Source of the DNA: Erythrophleum ivorense
Taxonomy: Eukaryota; Streptophyta; Magnoliopsida; Fabales; Fabaceae
Direction of reading: 5' to 3'
DNA length: 64,000 bases
NCBI GenBank assembly: GCA_026724425.1
Contig: JAIUCV010000569.1
Location: forward strand, 248,001-312,000
Position numbers and translations under genes: made by a program. Below the pieces are notes generated by a model. That model was not told where the DNA came from, did not search any database, and worked only from the letters and a program-made list of their open reading frames with translations. Positions within the stretch are counted from its first letter, which is position 1. Every line of letters starts with the position of its first letter. Below, in pieces: positions 21,861-33,708 of this stretch.

Positions 21861-24470
21861 AAAATATAGCAACATAATGTATTAACCGTGATTATCCATC
21901 TCTTAAGTTTGATCCATATAATTTCCAAAGAAAAGGACCAAAACTGTGACATTTTAATGCTTTAAGTCAGGGTTTAAATAGTCATACTTCGCCCAGTGGG
22001 TCCCATGAACCTATCAATCACATTCTCTACTCAAACTCCATTTATAAAACTCATACATAGCATAAAAAAACTTATGAACCATGAATATGAAGCCAAAAAC
22101 CAGAAAATGCAATTTCTCAAAATGGGCTTAAAAGTCAGATTTTTGGCACTAATTTTGGAAAATCATAACTAATTCTAGAAAAATGAAAATCAAGCAAACT
22201 ATAGGTTTGTAGAAAGATCTAGATATTAAATTTACAAAAAAATAATTCCAAACCACAATCTCAAGGTTTGGACCACATTTAACATCGAAAAAGACACAAA
22301 GGTCCGGCCGTCCCTAGTACTAATAGAGTTTGTTGTCATTAACTTCAAAAATTCATAACTAATTTTAAAAAACTCAATTTAGGAAAATTATACCAATTTG
22401 GAAAGCTACGGATGTTACTAGAGGAAAAAAATAAGTTCAAATCATTTCAGTAGCCTTTGGACCTCAAAAACTGATGGAACAGTAACAAAGGTTGGCTGGC
22501 TTCCCTGATGCTGACATAGAAATTTAGAAAGTTATTTCTCCCTCTATAGACCTCCAATTTAGGTGTTTCTAGTTGGTATAAGTCACTGTACATTTCTAGT
22601 TTATGAACATAAAATTTCATTACAATTGGGCACCATTTGCTTTATGAATGACATAGATTTATTTTCAAACCCATTAGCACAGTATACTAACTAAAACCAT
22701 AAAATTCTCTAACTTCAACAATTCACCAAATATTCCTTAAACCTCCAAATATTATCCACTTTAGCTTCTCAAGAAACTCTCAACAAAATCTCAACAAACT
22801 CTAGATGTATGCCAAATTTCATATCAAGAAGAGCTCATTTGGTCATATCTTGACAGAACTCACGAATTTGGCAAATTTGACACCATAAATGGTTCAAAGT
22901 GGGTCTAAATAGCCTCCTACATGCTCTAGCACCTCTTAGGCAAGTTTTAAGGTATCAACATAACATATATGAATTGCCTAAAAGGTCTAAACCATCACAT
23001 ATCTCAAACTTGCCATGCTATGGGCAAAAATACACTACTACATACAAGCCACCAAATGACCAAATCTCATATTTCTATTGCTTTGGCTTCCTACATGGTT
23101 CACACATCATTTATACATATATTTACACTTGCTTAAACATTTACATCTAAAAAATAATATATATACATAAGCACTTTGGCTTTTCTATATATCAAAATAT
23201 GCATAAGTGTGCAAAAATGTCAAGAGATGGCCATTTATGCTTCATGGCCTCCACTCTTTGGCTCTTGATTTCCACCTGGACCATATAAGATGGGAGAGGG
23301 AAGGGGGTGAGATTCATGGAATCTCAATAGCTCATGCACTCATTCAAGAAAATAATCAAGGAATATAAACATGTTAAAGCATGCAAGTAGGCATCCAACC
23401 ATCCAAAATCATACAACACAGGATTTACATGCCATGAAAACCATATCAAGGCCAAGAATAAGCTCTAGGGACTTTTGGTCTAACCTCACCTTTTTTTAGG
23501 GACTTTTGGATTAGGCTCACCCTTGGTCTAGGGACTTTTGACTTGGCCTTACTCATCCATGAGACTTTTAGCCTTATCTCACCTATTTCTAGGGACTTTT
23601 GGCTCTACCTCACCCATTACAAGGGACTTGTGGCACCACCTCACTCTTTAAGAGCAATTTTCACAACCTAACACATAAATATATTGGTACCAACGCATCA
23701 AGGCAATATCAAATGGCATATCTCATAATACATGTGCACACATAAGCATACAATGACCATCACATATCTAAGAATGCATTAAGAAAGAGTGGATAGCTAT
23801 CTTACATGCCAACACAAGCTTTCCCTTTTGATTTCTCCTTTCTCTTCTCGGTCTCATAATCACAACTAGGTGGAGCTGCTTCTCTTGGGCCTAGATACAA
23901 CAAGTAGTATGCAATTACTCTCTTGGAACTTAAACAATTACTCACAAAGGCTAGGAGATTGAATCCCTAGTTTCTCCCTCTTGAATTTCACTAGTTCTTC
24001 TCTTAATTCCTTTGCATTTCTTAACTTCTCACACTCTAATTTAAGGATTTCTTACTTGTTCTAGGTCAGACTTTCTTCCTCTCTCAAGCTCTTAAGTTGG
24101 TTGAACAACATACACAAGAAGCAAAGAAGAAGAAGCAAAGATACATAAGCATATACCTTAAGTTCTAGCCTTCTTCAAGAGTGGTCCCCTTTTGCCTTCA
24201 CCTTCCCTTTAATTCTCCACTCTCCCTCTTCTGAACTAAGCTTAAAAAAAAGCTAATTCAACAACTAAAACCATGGAAAGAGAGGGCAAAGAGAGAATAA
24301 TAAAATTCTAAGAAGGAAAGCTATAGAAATCTCAAGTTTTGCTTACCTTTTCCTTAGTTTCCTTCCTTCTCTCTTAGCTTCTCTTAGTTTTTCTATCTCT
24401 CTCTCTCCAGCCCTTTTCTCTGTTGTAGTTGAAGTTTAAGTTGGTTAGAGAGGAAGAGAAGCTTCTGGGG

Positions 24471-24478
24471 TATTTAAA
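24471..24478 (-). promoter_or_regulatory. TATA-like site in the 5' LTR of C
   Basis: TATTTAAA reads TTTAAATA on the transcribed (minus) strand, just inside the palindrome array, a plausible U3 core promoter. The left LTR has TCTTTAAG here. Confidence 0.35.
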
Positions 24479-24517
24479 AAGCAAAAATACACTTTTTTAC
24501 ACTTTTTTGAACCCACT

Positions 24518-24737
24518 CTCACTATAGCGAAAGATAACCCTCACTACGGTGAGCACGTATTAGTCCCAGGCCCCTATTCTCACTATGACGTGTACTATTG
24601 CAAGGAACTCCCTAGCTTTTGTATGGGACACCCAAACTCACTATAACTAGAAGTATTCTCGCTATAGCGAACTGGTACATTCATTATTGTTAGGTGGATT
24701 CTCACTATAGCGAACAGGTACATTCACTATAGCCAGT
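24518..24737. repeat. CGCTATAGCGA palindrome array, right LTR of C
   Basis: This is the second copy of the array at 16858-17088. Intact units such as CTCGCTATAGCGAACTGG occur near 24658, and several others are worn to CACTATAGCGAA. Confidence 0.7.
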
Positions 24738-24778
24738 AGACTTAAAAAATTTTCAAAAATTCTAGTTGTTACAGCCCG

Positions 24779-26109
24779 ACTATTTTTACTTTGGACACTA
24801 TCATGCTAAAAGGGCATCTATGCCAAGGACAAGTATGCTTTCTCAAGTATTCAAGCACATCAACTCGACATTTGCTCTCAATCTATTATGTCATCGGCTT
24901 GAACACTGTTATATCTTCTCTCTCTCTTTACCTTTACTATCCTTTTACTTAGAAAAAAAGATGTTCTACTACTGGTTGTCTCTATTGCCAGTTTGGTTTC
25001 TTTATACTCAAGAGTACTTACATTTTTCTTGGATTTTCTCTACTTGTTCACTCTCTGTAATATCAAGGGTTTCTACTTTCTCTCATACTCTTACTTTGCT
25101 CTTAACTAGACCGTCCCTCAATAAGAAGAATTTTGTTTCATGTAATCTTAGGAATTACATTCTATGGTGCTCTTGGCTTATGCTCTTTCTCTGTATAACG
25201 TAAGACTTGCCTTCTTAGGTGATCTCTAGCTCCCTTGAGCTTCCCTAGGGGTACTAAGGCACTAACTATTTGTCTTAGCTCATTTTTACATTTGAATCAG
25301 AGTTGGGCTTTCTTTTTTTTTAGCCCTTTTGGCTTCATCCCTAGGAGCATAGTATAATAATTTTAGGGTTCTATTAATTCAATCCAGGACACATACCCTT
25401 AATGTCCGAATTCTTTCTTACTGAAGACTTATGCTCCACTGGGTGCTTTAATTACTCACGTGCCTTAACCCTATATTATTCTCATATTAGGGAGCTTCTC
25501 TACCTAGCTATTAGACCCTTATCTGTTACTTTTTTGTACTTAGTTTACTTATTTAATCATTACTAAAATGAGGGCATCTCTTTTGTGGCTGGCTTCTTAA
25601 CTTTTCCTCGCTTCCCTTATCACTATACTCTACAACTCAGAGGGTTTATCTAGGGAAATTTGCTAACCACTACTTAGTGGCCTTTCTGACTTAGGATGTC
25701 TTATCTTTCCTTTTTCAATCCAAGGAGAACTTTCACTAAGCCTTTTTTGTCAATTTAATTTCTTCTTTTATACTATATTTTCTTCTACATACTCACCTGG
25801 ATGATGCTATTGGTCACTTCCCTTAGACTTTAGCTTATATTTAGCCTGGGCTACTTATCTCATCAGACTTGTAGCTTACAATGACTTAGTGCTTTCTAAA
25901 CTATTCTCATTCTTTTCTAAGCCCCTATCACTGGGCTAATTATACTCATTTCTAGGTGTTACCTATGAGGTACACCCTTCTGGGCACTCACTATATTCCT
26001 CACTACTGGTAGCCTTACCTTATGTTAATTTCAAGGCTACATTAAAATCCTATCATTCAATGTTTCATAAGGTAGCACCCTAGGTTAGAGTCAACGCTTT
26101 ATAGGCAGG
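24779..26109 (-). other. Non-coding internal sequence of E, segment 3
   Basis: The plus strand is rich in CTT and TTA with no gag or pol motif in any frame. The one longer ORF (24766-25203) starts inside the C LTR, shows no family signature and is not counted as a gene. The segment ends where element G starts. Confidence 0.5.
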
Positions 26110-28864
26110 TGATAAGCATGATTTTAATATATTTTATTCTCCTTAGCTTAGATATTTTAATGTTCAAATATGGCTTTAAGGATTTAATTAGGTGGAATTT
26201 GATTTCATTAGCTATTTACGCACTTTATGAATTAATTTGTAAAATTATTGAGTTTTAATGCATGAATTTATTTTAAATAATTTTGTGGATAATTCTACTA
26301 AATATTTTTCATTCTTTTATGCAGACTTTAATGGGCAAATGAAGCTTAAATGAGAATTTGAATTAAAGAAGAAAATGGTGAAGAGTTGAGCTTCAAGTGT
26401 ACTTTTTGTGAAGCTAAAAATTGGAGAATAGAAAGCTTAAATCAATGTGGAAATAACAAAAGGAAAGAACAACGCTAAAACAAATCTTGCATAAGCTTTA
26501 TTCTCTTGTTGACCAGCCCACATACATCATTTACATACATCCACTCTCATCCATGCACACTCAAAAGCTCACATTAACCTTCACTTTCACATGCTTCACT
26601 TAACTCACTTGATACACACTCACACTTTCTCTTCCATTCACATGCACCACTCCCTCATTCATGTAGTAAATGTCCAGCAGATCATACATGGAAGTCACAC
26701 ACATAGTCATACACCCACTTCATTTACACACCTATCATCCACAAAAACAACCATGGATTGGGCCTTGCATGAAGAGAACACAACACACATGAGGCTTAGG
26801 TTTTATGTTGTAATAAAAGAAGAGAGCAGCTGCACATGGAAAAGGAGCAAAATAGAGCATGAAAAAAATACACAAGGCAGAACGTAGAGAAAACACGAAT
26901 GAAGAAGTGAGGAAGTAGCTCGATTTCTATGTGCATGTGAGCAAAATGGAAAGGAAGCTGCATGAAGGAAAAGCTACAAGAGAAGAAGCTAGAATTTTGC
27001 CACAGTTTGAGAAGGAAGAAATGAAGCTGCATAAGGAGAAGCAAACAAGCAAGATTCTGATGAGGAAATTACGTAAGAAGCAGCTACATGAGGAAGAACA
27101 ATGTATGAAAAACACGTGGAGCAGAAACAAGGGATGCAATCTCTAGTTTTTGAAGAAGAAGAAGGCTTAGGTTGTGTCATGAAGCAACAGCAGCACACTC
27201 TTTCGGGTTGTGGAGGATCCACGTAGGCAGTAACAAGAAGACGTGGGAGAGGCTAAAACTCAAGCTGGGCCTAACATGGATTACTACGAGCTAGATGTAT
27301 AAGCTGAGATGAAACCATGTTGTAATAAAAGGGATGAAGCCATGAGCATACACATTTGATGAAAGAGAAGAAATTACATGGAAAGTACTTGGAAACAACA
27401 TATGGGAAGCACGTGGGAATGAGTGGGAATGAAGAGAAGTGAGAGCCATCCATGCAGCATGTGATCTTAACTCGTGGCAAAGGAGAAGACTTTTACATGG
27501 AAAATACGTGCGGCTGGAAGGAGTTGAAGTAACGAGCAAATGATGCATGTGAATGGCATGGTCTAGACAAGGAAGCCTCTAGGAGAGTAAAACACATGAA
27601 ACAATTTATTAAGTGAGGCATGTGAGGAGCATATGAGAGTAACACGTCATAATAGGCTTGGGCAGCATCATTTATTAGGACACACATCATCCAAAAATCC
27701 ATCCATCGAATAAAACACATCCACACCATTCCATTCTTTCGTATCCTTTCATCTAAAAGTTGAGGAGTTAAGAGTGACTTATAAGCACTTGAAGAAGATT
27801 AATGAAGCACGTGATAAGGCTGGGGGCTAAGAGCAGAATCATTCACTCATTCTATCGAATAAAAAGGATCCAAAGAGAGCAATCCAGCATCATCCACTCT
27901 CCATTCGAAAACACACATCCACTCTCCATACCATAGCATTCCTCACTCCATTCACCATTTCTTTATTCCAATGAAGCATTAATTCTCTCAACTTGTGATT
28001 AGCTTGGAAGAGAAGCTTGGAGAAGCTTGAATCTATCGAGTTACTTAAGGGATTTTGGGCTAAGAGTTTCATTTAATTTTCTTCTCTTTCTATGTCAATT
28101 TTAATTATTTTATTTGCTTGGTTAAGCTTGTAAATGATTGAGGTTGATGTAATTCATGATTGATGGCTAGTTAAACATTGATTAGGAGAGATATTGACTA
28201 ATTAATTACATGAATTAAGTATTGAATTTTGCATTTTCCTTTAATTTTCCATGTATGCCATTAAGGTGTTCGATGAAATGAATGAGTGAAATTATGTGCT
28301 TGGTTTTTGATTTGAGGATTCCTTGGAGTTTGGTTAGTTAATTGAATATCCTAGGGTATTAATTCAAAGGCTAATTGATTAATTAATTACTCAATTCAAG
28401 TGTTCATTGATTCTAATGACAATAGTTAACGATTTGATGCGGGATTGAGGTTTCAATTCAACATTAAATTGTTAATCCCCTTATTTTTGCATAGTAACTC
28501 GAGATACATTGTTATGAACGCAATTAGGGATTCTTAGACCAGAATTAATCACAATTGAATTAAGATAAGGATAGTGGATACCAAGGGATGAATCCAAAGC
28601 TAGTTACATGTCTATCATTCAACTATAATTCATACAATTAGGTAGTTAGTCATTTTAATTCAATTTCATTTATTTAGTTTAATTAGATCAAAAATCCCCC
28701 TTAATTTAGGTAGTTCTAAGATCCTTTAACACCTAGAAAACCCAATTAAACATTGAATTTCATTTTTAAGGGAGATGACCTAGGTTGTGCCACTAACTAT
28801 AAAATTAATCCAACCTAGTTTTATTTTAGGAGTTACGTGACACGACCGTCAACGGGTCTCAACA
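26110..28864. mobile_element. Element G: probable solo LTR of a different family
   Basis: The stretch starts TGATAAGCATGATTTTAATA and ends with ACGGGTCTCAACA, boundaries like those of other plant LTRs, and its composition (A/G-rich centre at 26350-27700, T-rich second half) differs sharply from the E sequence on both sides. No gag or pol is seen and no primer site is evident. The pentamers GCAGG before and ACCTT after do not match, so insertion is not proven. The many overlapping ORFs at 26591-27729 come from low-complexity composition. Confidence 0.45.
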
Positions 28865-29121
28865 ACCTTATTGTCTCTATGTCTAACTTCTCTAATGTTG
28901 AGTCCTTTCTTAGTCTTAACTACTAGGCCCATAGATTTCTTATTAATCTTCCGTGATCATTGACTACTCTTTTTCTCTAATAATACTAGGGGTTCTCACT
29001 ATCTATGGGTTGACTGATCCTTTATCAGTTTATTTCTCAAGTTGGCCTAAATATGACCAACAACACATTCATACTGCAGTTCGCCATGACTAACACATTA
29101 TTCATCATGACTAATTAGCCT
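28865..29121 (-). other. Non-coding internal sequence of E, segment 2
   Basis: This short piece lies between element G and solo LTR D. Its last five bases AGCCT (29117-29121) are repeated at 32834-32838. Confidence 0.5.
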
Positions 29122-32100
29122 TATAATACTATAATTTCTAGCTCATTTCTATTACATTTGCATGCTCACATGATACATTCCATGAGGGAAGTAAGAAAAA
29201 TCTATTAAAATATTGCATTTCTTTGCATTGCATTGTGTATAAAATTTTTGTTTGGTGTCACGTGGGCTGTGTGAGCTCATAAAATAAATTTCTATATTTA
29301 ATTACATGGATACAACTCATTTGCATCATCAAAAGTCACCTACACCTCAAGAATCACGAAGAGAAGCATGAAATATTCATATCCATTTTCAACCAGATTT
29401 GGCTCTTTTCTAACCAAACTTTGAAAAATCATAACTAATTCTAAAAAAGATAGAAATCATGCATTCTTGACTATTCTAGAAAGCTACAGATGTCTACTTC
29501 ATAGTAAAAATATGTCCAAAACATAACATCCATCACAGAGGTCAAACTGTCCACTGGTGCTGTCACAGATTTTTGCAGAAAATTTTGAAAATGTCCAATT
29601 AATTCCACAAAAATCCAATCCATGCAAATGATACCAATCTGGAAAGCTGTGGATGTTAGCTAAAGGGAAAAAATAACTCCATACTAGCTCAAGCATGCTT
29701 AGACCTCAAAATCCAATCAAACAATAATTGAGGTCAGGTGAAGTTCCTGATACTGGACAGAATCTTTAAAAATTCATATCTCCCTCTCTAGACCTCCAAA
29801 TGAGGTACTTCCAGTTAGCACAAGTCATTGGGAATATCTAGTTTCTCTATATACTATATAAATTTCATGCAATTGGACATGATTTGAGCCCTGTGTGATA
29901 GATTTTATTATCAAACCTGAGTGAACAGTGACATGACCAAAACCAAAAAATTTACCAACTTAGAAAATTCATCAAATATCCTGTAGACCTCCAAAAATTA
30001 TGTTCTTTAGCTTCCTAAGAATATCTCAAAAAGTTCTAATTGCATGCAAAATATCAAATCAGGAAGAGCTCATTTGAACAAAAAGTGACATAAGGTTCTA
30101 AATTGGCAAATTTTGGCTCCATATAGGATACCAAATTGTCCAAATGGCTTTCCTTGGTGTTTGGCACCTCTTGGGCAAGTCTAAAAGCATAATTAGGACT
30201 TGTGTAGGCTACCCAAATGGTTCCAAACTCTATGCATCTCATATTGGTCATTTCATCCACACATATGCATAATCCCATAATGCCATTCATAAAGCTACAT
30301 TACCATAATATACCCAATTTACATTCCATCATTCACATAACACATTCTTTCATTTCTACATCATACATTATCATAATTACATATGTTCCAAAGGTCTTAG
30401 AGCATATACAAGCATGGGTTACATCATTTGACATGAATATGGCTTTGAAGACTAAAAACCATGCATTATGTTGCCAAGTTCTCTTCTTCAAGGTGGTTGG
30501 CTTCCATTACCTGATCCACTTGGTCCACCTAGCATATTAGATCATTGGAGAGGAGGGAATGAGATTCAAAGAATCCCAATAGCTCATCTCCCATTCAATC
30601 ATACATAATGGATGCAAACAAGTCTCATAAATGCATGTATGGTCATGTTGACATGTGCAAACATTCAAGAGACATTTTCATCATTTGAGAAAGCCATACA
30701 TAGCATATAAAGGCTTGCCAAGAAAGTGGATTGGCCTCACCCAATTTCTTGTAGATATTGGACTTGCCTCACCCATTCTTTAAAAGATTCTTGGACTCAA
30801 CCATACTTTTAGGTGCCTATCTTGCTTTTAGGAGACTCTTTGTTTTGTCTCAACCAATCTCAGGGGTTCTTGGCTCATCCTCACCATGGCTAAGGGTTAT
30901 TGGCCTCACCACACTCAAGCAACCCAAGCACACATCAAAACATCATATGAAACATAATATGTCATCATAAAACCATGGCATAGGAAATCATGCTATCATA
31001 CTTTTCATGGCTTAAAAATACACATACATACATTCTAAGACAAGCTAAGCATACATCCATGCATGAAAGAAGGTGAAGAAAGCTACCTTGCACACAATCA
31101 CACACTTTTCCTTTTGAAATTCCCTCCCTTGCTTCGGCCACACACACAAAAACTTGTGGAGATGCTTTCTCTTGGCCTAGACACAATTTATGAAAGCCAA
31201 TTAGGTTCATGAAATAAATTCTAAGGCCACACAACTTGCTTAGACACTAGGTTGTTCTATAAATCCCATTATAGTCCATAAATGCACCTAATGAAGCAAC
31301 ACCCCTCAAATAATTTTTAGGATCCATTCTTTGCTTTCAAATATGATTCTTGACTCCTTTTAAGCCTCTTGGAGTCATCACACAATTAAAACCAAGAGCC
31401 TAACTATATCTTGCTTCTTTACGTCATAATATGCAACCTAAAACACCTAATCACTTTCTATGAGTTCTAAATTTTTTTCAAGGCCTCCCCTCATTTTCAT
31501 TCATCATATATGACACAAAAATGGGTTTGAAAAAATTTAAAACTCTCCCTAGCTACCCTAACCTACTTAGGCTAAGCCTATGGAGCTTATTAGTCTCCAT
31601 GGATTTTGCTCGGTTTTCTTGATGGAGGAAGCACATGGGAAGACTTCTAGGAATTTTAGGAGCTCATTTAAACTCTCATTTAAGCATAGGAATCAAGGTA
31701 TCAAATCAAATTTTGCAAGGAGCATATGAAACCCTAGACTTTGCATCTTGAATTTCCATGGTTATTTGTTAATTCTCTTTGCATATTCTTAATCTCCACA
31801 CCCTTTTTCCTTAGAATCACCCTTGGTTCTACCTAAAAATCAACTCCTCTTAGGTTTTCTCAAGTGGGGCGAAATGTTGGAGAAGGGGAGCAAAGGGTAG
31901 CAACAATGGAAGAAGAAAATACTTTGTTTTCATGGCTTTTCTCACTTGAATCTTGTGTTCTTTGAGCTCCTCTCTTCAAATACGAATTTTCCCCTCAATT
32001 TCTCCCTTAAAAAAGGTTTATAAACTTCATCATAATCATAGGAAACAAAGGAGAATGGAGGATAGGAGGTATAGATGACGAAAAGCATGAAAAACTAGCA

Positions 32101-32833
32101 AATTTTTATACCTTAAGCTTGGATTTTCTCCTCCTTCTCTTCTTCCCTTGGTGTGCCACTCTCCTAGAGTTTTTCTTCTGATTTTGGGCAGAATAATCCA
32201 AAGCTAAATGAGGGAGAGTGTGAGGCGCCACCTATTTATAAGAGAGGAAGAAACACTTTTTCAAAAATTCTAATTTTGCCCTTCGTTCTTTGCACTTTCG
32301 TTTCTCCTTCATTTTAACTCCTTTTTTAGAACCATCTTTTCCATTATAAAATTTAGGTTCCTAATTTAATAAAATTCCTTTAAAATTACTTAAATCGGAG
32401 TTAAAACCTTCCCAAAAGAATCTATGAAATTTCGGGGGCACCGATATTAGAAAACGTCCACCGGAGGAGCTTTAGCTATCTCGTGGCTTTCTATGGTTTT
32501 TAGGGCCTTTGAGAACCCTAGAGAACTCAAAACTTTCATTTAAAAAGCCCTCCTGTATGAATTCTAAAATTTGCTCAAAATTACAAAAATGCCATTACGT
32601 TTCGTAAGCTTTTCGTAAGAAATTGTTTCTTCATTCTAACTCTATTTTTCCTTCCGTCTGAGGCTTGGATTCTCATTTTTAGGAGTCTAGAATGCTTCTC
32701 AAATTTTTTAGGACCTTAACTATCTCATTTTTGTGGACTTCCTTTTGTATCCTACGAATTTCATACGTTTACGGAGAAACCATATGTTACGTTTATCACG
32801 TTTTCTCTGGTTTTCAAAGAATTGGATGTTACA
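29122..32833 (-). mobile_element. Solo LTR D with TSD AGCCT
   Basis: The 3712 bases start TATAATACTATAATT (aligns with TGTAACACCATAAAT at 41970) and end GGATGTTACA. AGCCT occurs immediately before (29117-29121) and after (32834-32838). There is no internal region, so this is a solo LTR left by recombination between the two LTRs of an element. It contains the 30-bp sub-repeats (30730-30920) and a TATA-like site (32232-32242). Confidence 0.85.
32232..32242 (-). promoter_or_regulatory. TATA-like site of LTR D
   Basis: CTATTTATAAG reads CTTATAAATAG on the minus strand, the best TATA box among the LTRs, and lies at the position equivalent to 4996-5005. Confidence 0.45.
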
Positions 32834-33708
32834 AGCCTCGAGTTTACCCTAGTTTCTTATCCAAGTATTGAATATGACTAACTTCTTAATTGGTTACGGT
32901 GAGGAATTCTCTAGATTACCTCACTGCTTCATGGAATAATTGGCTGCGGTTAATTTCCTCTAATTGAGTTGCTTCTTCCTGAATTGGAAACTTCATCTTT
33001 AGCTACAAAACCTGAGCCTCATTGCCTCGATATCCAACCCGTCATCAAGCTAGAGGGTTCCATCTCTTGCTTCATTCATGCATAACTAGCTATCACCTCT
33101 AGGCTATTGAGGCTCTATGAAGTATAGCTTGTAACTCAACTTCTAGCTTGAGGAAATAACCTTTCAGGTTCTTGAATTCATCTAGACACTTGGGTATTAT
33201 GGCTAGAGGGTAACTCTTTTTCTCACTTCCCCTCTAAACTAATCCTGTGTAGCTGCAGTCTCATCTCACACTGCATTGCATCACTACTCATCTCTGCATT
33301 AAGCAAGGCATCTCAGAATGGTCTGGGTATGACCACCAAGGAGAATTAGGTCTCACATACTCTCTCTGAAAAGCCTCTTCGTATCAATAAAATCATTTCT
33401 CATTGTTCATACCTAGGGCTTGCTATTGATCTCGGCAAGCTATCATATTTCGTCAAGCTCTAGCCGTCGCGTCCCTTAGCTCTACTCAAGCTATTCTAGA
33501 GGCCACCCTTTCTCGATATTCACTATCTACTCCAAGACTATTTTGCAACTCACTTATCATAAACATGACCATGAACTACCTTCACATACTTAAGATGTCT
33601 CATACAAGGCTTTACATAACTATACAAACCTTTACATAGCCTTGTTGCCATATCCTCAAGCCAAATCCTACCTTAGAGAGCCTAAAACTTTGCTTTGATA
33701 CCAATAAA
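32834..33708 (-). other. Non-coding internal sequence of E, segment 1, with primer region
   Basis: No coding signal in any frame over about 870 bases. It is directly downstream of the E 5' LTR and contains the primer site at 33692-33703. In O and C the same position leads into gag within about 150 bases; here it does not, which supports a non-coding element. Confidence 0.6.
33692..33703 (-). promoter_or_regulatory. Primer-binding site of element E
   Basis: On the minus strand it reads TGGTATCAAAGC, five bases from the LTR start at 33709, as in C. Confidence 0.8.

Larger units (their letters stand above)
14273..24773 (-). mobile_element. Full-length gypsy chromovirus C (Del/Tekay-like)
   Basis: This is the only structurally complete retrotransposon in the window, 10.5 kb long: 3' LTR 14273-17121, polypurine tract 17122-17134, chromodomain, integrase, RNase H, RT, protease and gag running upward to 21700, primer site 21849-21860, and 5' LTR 21865-24773. 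The LTRs differ by roughly one base in eight to ten by eye and by small indels, so the insertion is old. Flanking pentamers are CCTCG (14268-14272) and GCCCG (24774-24778), matching at three of five positions, a poor or decayed duplication. Its LTR is a different family from O, E, D and F, although short phrases are shared. All ORFs carry stops. Confidence 0.9.
21865..24773 (-). mobile_element. 5' LTR of element C
   Basis: It starts TATAGCAACATAATG (a worn TG start) next to the primer site and ends AGTTGTTACA. It contains sub-repeats at 23462-23645, a TATA-like TATTTAAA at 24471-24478, and the GCTATAGC array at 24518-24737. It is 2909 bases long. Internal ORFs match ORFs at the same place in the other LTR only because the LTRs are copies. 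Confidence 0.85.

Noticed and set aside
14268..24778. Target-site duplication for element C (CCTCG and GCCCG)
   Set aside because: Only three of five bases agree; it could be a decayed duplication but is not counted as proof.
26591..27729. Cluster of overlapping ORFs on both strands with Cys, His and Ser-rich products
   Set aside because: They lie in low-complexity A/G-rich sequence of element G, overlap one another on both strands and show no family motif.
26085..28850. GTCAACG on both sides of element G as a duplication
   Set aside because: The copies are not adjacent to the TG and CA ends, so the match is probably chance.
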